In this document: positions 6,949 through 12,446 of the stretch, in pieces
How the letters are laid out: every line of letters begins with the position of its first letter
How positions within the stretch are numbered: the stretch's first letter is position 1
NCBI GenBank assembly: GCA_036384655.1
Contig: DASVLX010000003.1
Location: 1 to 12,446, forward strand
DNA from: DASVLX01 sp036384655
Lineage (GTDB): Bacteria; Actinomycetota; Actinomycetes; Mycobacteriales; Pseudonocardiaceae
Reading direction: 5' to 3'
Length of the DNA stretch: 12,446 bases
The notes under the pieces: generated by a model
The model's input: only the letters and a program-made list of their open reading frames with translations
Databases searched by the model: none
What the model was told of the DNA's origin: nothing
Translations under genes and position numbers: made by a program

Positions 6949-9686
6949 CAGCCGACCTCGACGGGGTGGGTGGACACGGGGTAGGTGGACACGGTGTGCG
7001 GATCGCCGGACACCATGCGGGCATCGGCGGGCAGCAGGTCCGACAGACGCTCGGGGTCCTGGCAGGTCAGGACGAACGAGGCGGGCCGGCCGGCACGGGT
7101 ATGGCCGTACGCGAGCAGGTCGCGCAGCCTGTTCCGGTCGTCGGCACCGAGAACGAGATCGGCGTCGGCGAAGAGGATCAGTTCGACCTCGTCATCCAGC
7201 GCCGCTGTCGCCTCCCGCAGGGGATCGACGGTGTCACCACAACGGATCAGGGCAACCCGGCGGCGGACGGCGCGGACGTGTTGGGGCATCAAACGGCCCA
7301 GGACCTTGAGGTCGCCGGTGAATCTGGTGACCCGACCGGCGAGGGTGAACAGCAGCCCGGTCCCGCCGACGCCGTGCAGGACCAGCACGCCGCCACGGGG
7401 CAGGTGGATGTCGACGTCCGTGTAGACCGGCTGGCCGCGGTCGTCGTCAAGACACAGGCCGCGCGCGCTGACCACCTCGTCGACGCCGGGGCCGGGCCAG
7501 TCGGCCAGACGCAGTTCCTGGACCACGCCCACGCCCTCGGTGTCGATGACCGGAAGGACGCGGTCGAGCCCGGCCGGCAGCTGCCACGCGTGCCGGCCCA
7601 GCAGCGACAGGACGGCCGGCACCAGGGTCATCCGGACGAGGAAGGCATCAACGAAGACGCCGACCGCGAGGCCGAAGGCGATGGGTTTGATGGTGGCGCT
7701 GCCCTCGGGTACGAATGCGGAGAAGACCCCGAGCATGATCAGCGCGGCGGCGACCACGACGCGGGAGGCGTCGACAAATCCGGTCTCGATGGCATCATGC
7801 GGGTCGCCGCGGTGGACGTAGTGCTCCCGGATCCGGGACACGAGGAACATCTCGTAGTCCATGGCGAGTCCGAAAAGGATTCCCATCAGGACGATGGGCA
7901 GGAAGCTGAGCACACTTCCGGTGCGGGTCACGTGCAGCAGCTCGGCGAAGTGACCCTGCACGAAGACGTAGGTCACCGCCCCGAGCGCCGCGCCGATCGA
8001 CAGCAGGTAACCGACGGCGGCCTTGATCGGCACCCAGACGGAGCGGAAGACCATCGCCAGCAGGATCAGCGAGAGGCCGACGACCACCGCGCCGAACGGC
8101 AGCATTGCCCGGCCGAGTTGGGCCGAGATGTCGACGGCGACGGCGGTGATGCCGGTGACGGCGGTCTGCGTGCCGTAGGCGTCGAGGAAGTGTTGTTCCT
8201 GGCCGCGCAGCGTTTTGACGAGCTGTTCGGTCGCCGCCGAGTCGGGCGAGCCGGTCGGGATGACCTCGATGATGCCGGTGTCGCCCTTGGGATTCGGCGT
8301 GGCCAGTGGCACCGACGCGACGCCGGGGAGCCCGCGGATCTCGTCGGCCATCCTGTTCACCAGGCCGACCGGGTCCGTGCTGGTGATGATGTCGGCGGTG
8401 ACGAGCAGTGGGCCGTTGTAGCCGGGGCCGAAGTACTCGCTGACCACGTCGGAGGTGTCCCGCGCGGGAGTGCCCTGCGCCTCGGTGCCGATGTCGGGTA
8501 GCGCCAGACGCAGGTTGGCCGCCGGTAGCGCGCAGAGCCCGAGCACCCCGACGACCACCAGGATGGTCACCAGCGGAACCCTGGTCACGGTGCGCACCCA
8601 CCACCGCGACGGGTGGAACCAGCCGCGGTGATGTGCGCGCTGTGTGTGGCGCCGCCGCCGGGCACGCGGACGCAGGTGGTTACCGGCCAACGACAGCAGC
8701 GCGGGGACCAGCGTGACCGCGACGCAGACGGCCATGGCGACCGCGAGAGCGGCACCGATCCCCATCGTGGTGAGGAACGGTATGCCCGCGACCGACAGGC
8801 CCAGCAGGGCGATCACGACGGTGAGTCCGGCGAAGACGACCGCCGAACCGGCGGTGGCGGTGGCCCGGGCGACCGACTCCTCGACGTCCAGTCCGTCGGC
8901 CAGTTGGTCCCGGTGCCGGGAAAGGATGAACAGGGCATAGTCGATGCCGACCGCGAGGCCCAGCATCACCGCCAGCATCGTGGTCGTCGAGAAGATCGGC
9001 GTGACGATGGTGGCCAGATAGATCAGGCCCATCGAGACGCCCACGCCGAGGACGGCGGTCAGCAGTGGCATCACCGCGGCGATGAGCGCACGGAACATCA
9101 GCAGCAACACGATCAGGGCGACGACCAGGCCAAGTCCCTCGGTGGGGCTCAGGTGTGGAATCGGGTTGGAGAAGGCCTGGCCGCCGGCGTAGACCCGGGC
9201 GCCGTCGCCGACCGACGAACCGAGGTCCGTGGCGATGGTCGACAGCGAACTCCGGGTCTGCGGGGTCACGTCGGTGAAACTGACGTTGAGCTGCACGTTG
9301 ATCAGGGCGGCGCGGCCGTCCTTCGACACCGCGCCGGCGACGCCCTTGCCGAACGGGTCGGCCGCGGTGACGACCTGGTCGACCCTGTCGATCCGCTGGA
9401 CGGCGTGCGCCACCGCGTCCCGGTTCCGGGCGGTGTCGACGGGCAGGCCCTCCGGCATCACCAGGACCAGTTGTGCCGATGTGCCGCTGACCTGGGGAAA
9501 GACGCGCTGGAGGTGGTCGAGGGCCTGCTGCGACTCCGATCCGGGGATGGCGAACGTGTCGTCGGTGCCGTGGTTGAACATGACCGCCGCGGCACCCACT
9601 CCGGTCAGCACCACCAGCCACAGCGTCAGGACCAGCACACGGGACCGGGCAGCCGCCCGTCCCAGTCGGTAGAGCACGGACGACAC
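6948..9686 (-). CDS. MmpL-family RND exporter with C-terminal degenerate ABC-ATPase-like domain
   Basis: A 912-aa protein. Residues 1 to about 700 form a full MmpL exporter: TM1 near 17-37, an outside porter domain, TM2-6, a second porter domain, and TM8-12. The proton-relay Asp-Tyr pairs are present, Asp249/Tyr250 (GIDYALF) and Asp610/Tyr611 (AMDYEMF). Residues about 735-895 resemble an ABC nucleotide-binding domain: SARGL-type start, GVGGTGLLFTLAGR at 772-785, a Walker-B-like ELILFADADL at 835-844, and VLTCQDPE where an H-loop His would be expected (Gln876). The P-loop lacks K-S/T, and no LSGGQ region is present, so ATP hydrolysis is unlikely. GTG at 9686 is chosen because AAGGAG (9699-9694) lies 7 bases away; GTG at 9692 would leave a 1-base spacing. 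It is first in an operon with the YhgE/Pip gene, divergent from tetR and probably repressed by it. Confidence 0.9.
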   Translation of the reverse strand: MSSVLYRLGRAAARSRVLVLTLWLVVLTGVGAAAVMFNHGTDDTFAIPGSESQQALDHLQRVFPQVSGTSAQLVLVMPEGLPVDTARNRDAVAHAVQRIDRVDQVVTAADPFGKGVAGAVSKDGRAALINVQLNVSFTDVTPQTRSSLSTIATDLGSSVGDGARVYAGGQAFSNPIPHLSPTEGLGLVVALIVLLLMFRALIAAVMPLLTAVLGVGVSMGLIYLATIVTPIFSTTTMLAVMLGLAVGIDYALFILSRHRDQLADGLDVEESVARATATAGSAVVFAGLTVVIALLGLSVAGIPFLTTMGIGAALAVAMAVCVAVTLVPALLSLAGNHLRPRARRRRHTQRAHHRGWFHPSRWWVRTVTRVPLVTILVVVGVLGLCALPAANLRLALPDIGTEAQGTPARDTSDVVSEYFGPGYNGPLLVTADIITSTDPVGLVNRMADEIRGLPGVASVPLATPNPKGDTGIIEVIPTGSPDSAATEQLVKTLRGQEQHFLDAYGTQTAVTGITAVAVDISAQLGRAMLPFGAVVVGLSLILLAMVFRSVWVPIKAAVGYLLSIGAALGAVTYVFVQGHFAELLHVTRTGSVLSFLPIVLMGILFGLAMDYEMFLVSRIREHYVHRGDPHDAIETGFVDASRVVVAAALIMLGVFSAFVPEGSATIKPIAFGLAVGVFVDAFLVRMTLVPAVLSLLGRHAWQLPAGLDRVLPVIDTEGVGVVQELRLADWPGPGVDEVVSARGLCLDDDRGQPVYTDVDIHLPRGGVLVLHGVGGTGLLFTLAGRVTRFTGDLKVLGRLMPQHVRAVRRRVALIRCGDTVDPLREATAALDDEVELILFADADLVLGADDRNRLRDLLAYGHTRAGRPASFVLTCQDPERLSDLLPADARMVSGDPHTVSTYPVSTHPVEVG

Positions 9687-9720
9687 GAACACGCTCCTTC
9701 CGACGCACTTCAGACAGCTC

Positions 9721-9735
9721 GATACACCGTGTATC
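9721..9735. promoter_or_regulatory. TetR operator candidate O1
   Basis: GATACACCGTGTATC is a perfect palindrome with 7-bp arms around one base. It follows the GATAC-N5-GTATC pattern shared by the next two sites. It is nearest to the mmpL start (35 bases upstream). Confidence 0.8.
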
Positions 9736-9737
9736 GT

Positions 9738-9752
9738 GATACAAAGCGTATC
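9738..9752. promoter_or_regulatory. TetR operator candidate O2
   Basis: GATACAAAGCGTATC has perfect GATAC/GTATC outer arms with an asymmetric centre. It starts 17 bp after O1. Its right half also forms an 8-bp perfect palindrome with the left half of O3 (AGCGTATC, C, GATACGCT; 9745-9761), so O2 and O3 may be read as one overlapping site. Confidence 0.7.
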
Positions 9753-9753
9753 C

Positions 9754-9768
9754 GATACGCTGTGTATT
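9754..9768. promoter_or_regulatory. TetR operator candidate O3
   Basis: GATACGCTGTGTATT matches the GATAC-N5-GTATC pattern with one mismatch at the last base. It starts 16 bp after O2 and ends 36 bases before the tetR ATG. It is the site best placed for autorepression. Confidence 0.7.
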
Positions 9769-9804
9769 CAGAATCGCGGTCCAGCGTGACGGAGATGGGT
9801 TGGC

Positions 9805-10503
9805 ATGACGGCGGCGAGCGGCGAATCGAAGACGACGACACGGCGCCGCACCGAGACACGCCGCCGCACCGAGACGCGGCGGAGGCTGATCGAGGCGGCG
9901 TACACGGTCTTCGCCGAGGTGGGCATCCGCGACGCCCCCGTCGAGGTGATCTGCGACCGCGCCGGCTTCACCCGCGGCGCCTTCTACTCCAACTTCGGCA
10001 GCAAGGAACAGCTGTTCCTCGCCGTCCATGAGGTGCAGATGCGGGAACGGGTGGACCGGCTGCGCGCCGCGGTGGACACGGCCGTCGGCTCCGTCGACTC
10101 CGCCGATCCCGAGATGGCGACCAGCGTCGCGCTGGCCGCGGGCATGGCGTTCATGGAGTCGCTGGCGGAGGACCGGACCTGGTACATGCTGTCCGCCGAG
10201 TTCCGCGCCCAGGCCCTGCGGCAGCCCGAACTCCACGCGCACACGGCCGCCGCCGAGACCCGCTTCCACGTCGCGCTCGCCGACGTCCTGGTGCGGACGC
10301 TGAACCGGATCGGGCTCCGGCTGACCATGGAACCGCGCACCGCGGTCGTGATGATCATCGCGCTCTATGAGGCCATGCTCCAGCGGGTGATCTTCGAGGA
10401 ACTGCCTCGCACGGACCTCAGCCGGCACCTGGCCGAGGCGGTGCGGTTGTTCGCGTCCGTGATCGCCCCCGTGATCGCCCCGCGTGACCGGGAGACCCGC
10501 TGA
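9805..10503 (+). CDS. TetR/AcrR-family transcriptional regulator
   Basis: A 232-aa one-component repressor of usual length. The N-terminal DNA-binding domain covers about residues 25-71, with the helix-turn-helix in EVICDRAGFTRGAFYSNFGS (47-66) followed by KEQLF. The rest is a helical ligand-binding and dimerization domain. An Arg-rich arm lies before the HTH: RRRTET is repeated at residues 13-18 and 19-24, then another RRR, encoded by two near-identical 18-bp units (9841-9876). The ATG at 9805 has GGAG at 9791-9794, a slightly long spacing. It is divergent from mmpL-yhgE with three palindromes in between, so it very likely represses both itself and the exporter operon until a ligand binds. 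The ligand is unknown. Confidence 0.93.
   Translation: MTAASGESKTTTRRRTETRRRTETRRRLIEAAYTVFAEVGIRDAPVEVICDRAGFTRGAFYSNFGSKEQLFLAVHEVQMRERVDRLRAAVDTAVGSVDSADPEMATSVALAAGMAFMESLAEDRTWYMLSAEFRAQALRQPELHAHTAAAETRFHVALADVLVRTLNRIGLRLTMEPRTAVVMIIALYEAMLQRVIFEELPRTDLSRHLAEAVRLFASVIAPVIAPRDRETR
9841..9876 (+). repeat. 18-bp tandem duplication in the tetR 5' coding region
   Basis: Two adjacent 18-bp units (9841-9858 and 9859-9876) differ at two third-codon positions and each encode RRRTET. The reading frame is kept. The result is a lengthened basic N-terminal arm. Confidence 0.85.
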
Positions 10504-10528
10504 ACCCGCACCCTGGGGGACTCGCCTG

Positions 10529-10539
10529 GGGTCCGACCC
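10529..10539. promoter_or_regulatory. short palindrome upstream of the alpha/beta hydrolase
   Basis: GGGTCCGACCC is an 11-bp palindrome with 5-bp arms, in the 87-base gap between tetR and the hydrolase gene. It may be an operator or chance in GC-rich sequence. No strong terminator is visible in this gap, so the hydrolase could be co-transcribed with tetR. Confidence 0.3.
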
Positions 10540-10590
10540 GAGGGACACGAAGCCGGATCAGACCGACGATGGGGTCCTCCGGAAGAGAGG

Positions 10591-11829
10591 ATGACGATCA
10601 ACATGAGCACCCCAACGGCGACGGGCACGCGTTCCACCTTCTTCACCGACCCGAGGATGAACTCGATGACCCGGGCGACGCTCGGGCGGGTGTACACCGG
10701 CGCGGCGGACACCGGCGAGACATTGGCGACGATCGATCGCATCACCGACGGCGACAACTCATCGTGGGCACGCGAATGGGAGGCGACGGCCGATCGCGTC
10801 GCCGCGATCGGCGATGACTGCCTGCGTCGAGGACACCGGGTGAGCGCCCGCAACGCCCTGCTGCGCGCCGCGACGTACTACATGGCCTGCGTCGTGGTGG
10901 CCGACAGCTGCGACGACCCCGAGACCGTGCTGACGCGGACGTTCGCCGCGTACCGGCGGTGCTGGGAGCGGTACCTGGGTCTGCTGGACAACCCACCCGA
11001 GCCGTTCGACATCCCCTACGAGGGCACGACGATGCCCGGTTGGTTCTTCGCCGCCACCGGTGATGGCCCCAAGCCGACGCTGGTGATGGCCAACGGTGCC
11101 GACGGCGCGCTGAGCTTCATGTGGCCCGGCCACGGCTCCGAGGCCGCGGCGCGGGGCTACAACGTCATCCTGTTCGACGGCCCGGGCCAGCAGCGCATGC
11201 TGTTCGAGCGGGGCATCCCGTTCCGGCCCGACTGGGAGCACGTCATCGAGCCGGTCGTGGACGCGGCGCTGCGCCGCCCGGACGTCGACCCGCGGCGACT
11301 CGCCTTCTACGCCGTCAGCCAGGGCGGCTACTGGGGCCCGCGCGCTCTGGCGTTCGAGCATCGCTTCGCGGCCGCGGTGATCGACGACGGGGTGGTCGAC
11401 GTCTCCGCGGGCTGGCAGGCCTACCTGCCGCCCGAGCTGGTGGCGATGCTCGACGCCGGCGAGCGTGACCGGTTCAACGCGGCGATGGAGCTCGCCCCGG
11501 CGGACGCCAAGAAGACGATCGCCTGGCGGACCAAGCCGTACGGCTGCCCGACCCTGTTCGACACGTACGTCGAGGCGCGGCGCTACCGGATCACACCGGA
11601 ACTCGCCGCGCGGATCACGACGCCGGTGCTCGTCGCCGATCCCGATGGCGAGCAGTACTTCGCCGGCCAGCCCCAGCGCCTGTACGACATGCTCACCGGG
11701 GAGAAGGAGCTCGTCCGCTTCACCGAGGCCGAAGGAGCCGCCGGGCACTGCGAGCCGATGGCCCGGGGCCTCGCCGCGCAGCGGTTCTTCGACTTCCTCG
11801 ACGACCACGTCGGTCTCGCCGCCTCCTGA
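10591..11829 (+). CDS. alpha/beta hydrolase with N-terminal helical region (Ayg1/DHPON-hydrolase-like)
   Basis: A 412-aa soluble hydrolase. About 140 helix-rich residues precede an alpha/beta-hydrolase core, as in the FrsA, Ayg1 and 2,6-dihydropseudooxynicotine hydrolase group, which cleave C-C bonds or esters. The likely nucleophile is Ser243 in YAVSQGGYWGP (AxSxG instead of GxSxG), the acid Asp350 or Asp352 in VADPDGEQYF, and the base His386 in GAAGHCEPM. The NGADG segment (168-172) fits the oxyanion loop. The start is uncertain: the ATG at 10591 follows GGAAGAGAGG directly, while an in-frame ATG at 10603 is 12 bases from AGAGG. It lies 87 bases after tetR on the same strand, so it may act on a compound sensed or exported by that module. 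The substrate is not recognisable. Confidence 0.85.
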   Translation: MTINMSTPTATGTRSTFFTDPRMNSMTRATLGRVYTGAADTGETLATIDRITDGDNSSWAREWEATADRVAAIGDDCLRRGHRVSARNALLRAATYYMACVVVADSCDDPETVLTRTFAAYRRCWERYLGLLDNPPEPFDIPYEGTTMPGWFFAATGDGPKPTLVMANGADGALSFMWPGHGSEAAARGYNVILFDGPGQQRMLFERGIPFRPDWEHVIEPVVDAALRRPDVDPRRLAFYAVSQGGYWGPRALAFEHRFAAAVIDDGVVDVSAGWQAYLPPELVAMLDAGERDRFNAAMELAPADAKKTIAWRTKPYGCPTLFDTYVEARRYRITPELAARITTPVLVADPDGEQYFAGQPQRLYDMLTGEKELVRFTEAEGAAGHCEPMARGLAAQRFFDFLDDHVGLAAS

Positions 11830-11834
11830 GCACC

Positions 11835-11866
11835 CACCGGGCGGCCTGCCAGGCGGTCCACCGGGC
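11835..11866. repeat. short direct repeat in the intergenic region
   Basis: CCACCGGGC occurs at 11835-11843 and 11858-11866, a 23-bp period, between the hydrolase stop and the hairpin. Its significance is unclear. Confidence 0.4.
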
Positions 11867-11870
11867 ACCG

Positions 11871-11904
11871 CGTGCACTGCCCGTAGTATCACGGGCAGCG
11901 CACG
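11871..11904. terminator. strong hairpin after the alpha/beta hydrolase
   Basis: CTGCCCGT (11877-11884) and ACGGGCAG (11891-11898) pair perfectly around AGTATC. After one A/C mismatch the stem extends by CGTGC (11871-11875) and GCACG (11900-11904). It is probably the terminator of the hydrolase gene. It ends only six bases before the GGGGAG of the next gene, so it may also act as an operator or leader hairpin for that gene. Confidence 0.65.
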
Positions 11905-11921
11905 TGGTCGGGGGAGTCGAG

Positions 11922-12446
11922 GTGGATACCGAGCTGGTCGGTCGAGGGCGGCAGTTGAGCGACGTCGCCAGGGCGCTCGCCGACGCGGCCGGTGGCCGGC
12001 CACGGGTCGTGTCGATCGAGGGTGAGGGCGGCGCCGGCAAGACGGCGTTGGCCAGGCGATCACTGTCCGATCTCACCGTCGAGCACCACACCGTCGCGCT
12101 GGCCGGCGATGAGCTGACCGCGGCCGTCCCGTTCGCCACCCTCGGGCCACTGGTCGACATCCCGTTCGAGACCACGGTCGTCGAGGCGGCACGCCTGGTG
12201 ATCGGCCGTCTGGCGGAGCTGGCCGACGCCGGGCCGCTGGTGGTGCTTGTCGATGACCTGCACTGGGCGGACCTGGCGTCGCGCCAGGCGCTGGCCATCG
12301 CCGCCGGGCGACTCGAACACGAGACGGTGGCGATCGTCGTCACGGCGCGTCCGGAGCACAGCGGCGTTGACGACGGCTGGGCCAGGTTGCGCAACGACGT
12401 GGGCCGCTGCGTGCGGGTCCGCGTCGGCGAGCTCACCGCCGACGAC
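11922..12446 (+). CDS. LuxR/LAL-type STAND AAA ATPase regulator, 5' part only
   Basis: An open frame of 175 codons runs from a GTG at 11922 to the window edge without a stop. The N-terminus ELVGRGRQLSDVARAL is typical of AAA/STAND ATPases of the large LuxR (LAL/MalT-like) regulator family. Walker A is GEGGAGKT at residues 34-41, Walker B is LVVLVDDLHWAD at 106-117, and VAIVVTARPEH further on fits the sensor region. Such proteins usually continue to about 900 aa with a C-terminal LuxR HTH; that part lies outside the window, so the regulator role is inferred from the N-terminus. GGGGAG (11911-11916) is 5 bases upstream and decides the start; an in-frame GTG at 11904 has no such site. A hairpin sits just before it. 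Confidence 0.85.
   Translation, partial: MDTELVGRGRQLSDVARALADAAGGRPRVVSIEGEGGAGKTALARRSLSDLTVEHHTVALAGDELTAAVPFATLGPLVDIPFETTVVEAARLVIGRLAELADAGPLVVLVDDLHWADLASRQALAIAAGRLEHETVAIVVTARPEHSGVDDGWARLRNDVGRCVRVRVGELTADD

Noticed and set aside
6966..8501. 511-codon + strand open frame opposite mmpL
   Set aside because: The minus strand encodes a clear MmpL protein; the + frame gives an Asp/Gly/His/Gln-rich peptide without family signals.
6948..9686. NBD-like tail as a functional ATPase
   Set aside because: No Lys or Ser/Thr in the P-loop, no LSGGQ region and no H-loop His are visible, so catalysis is unlikely.
8613..10548. Long frames crossing the mmpL-tetR junction on both strands (8613-10031 + and 8680-10548 -)
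   Set aside because: They cross the operator region and overlap real genes in other frames; composition is low-complexity Arg/Gly/Asp-rich.
10759..12063. 434-codon minus-strand frame opposite the hydrolase
   Set aside because: It covers a clear alpha/beta hydrolase gene, an intergenic hairpin and the start of the STAND regulator, and shows no domain.

Overview
The window is high-GC DNA with GTG and ATG starts, GGAGG-type ribosome binding sites, a Tat-exported molybdoenzyme, an MmpL transporter, a YhgE/Pip protein and a large AAA/LuxR-type regulator. This points to an actinomycete (Actinomycetota), probably filamentous. I cannot name a genus from the sequence.

Layout. Positions 1-875 hold the right-hand end of a CRISPR array: twelve 36-bp repeats and eleven complete spacers, entering from the left edge, with no cas gene in the window. 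It is followed by a + strand aldo/keto reductase (972-1970), preceded by a 28-bp inverted repeat. A 12-bp perfect-stem hairpin separates this gene from a convergent, Tat-exported DmsA-type molybdopterin oxidoreductase (2037-4631, minus), which has no dmsB or dmsC partner here. After a 250-bp gap comes a minus-strand operon read right to left: an MmpL/RND exporter carrying an extra C-terminal domain (6948-9686), overlapping by one base (TGATG) a YhgE/Pip membrane protein (4909-6948). Divergent from it is a TetR regulator (9805-10503). Three tandem GATAC-N5-GTATC palindromes lie in the shared promoter region. On the + strand follow an alpha/beta hydrolase (10591-11829), a strong hairpin, and the 5' part of a STAND/AAA ATPase regulator that runs off the right edge.

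How the genes may work together. TetR, the three operators, MmpL and YhgE/Pip look like one self-contained, inducer-controlled envelope export module. The most unusual point is that the MmpL protein ends in a shrunken ABC-ATPase-like domain. Its P-loop reads as if the KST tripeptide had been cut out exactly, and the LSGGQ helical region is missing. This suggests a pseudo-ATPase module fused to the exporter, perhaps as a docking or assembly part for the co-translated YhgE/Pip protein.

The CRISPR array is the second point of interest. Its repeats fall into three ordered classes with paired changes that preserve the hairpin, and the oldest end carries a duplicated spacer and a decayed terminal repeat.
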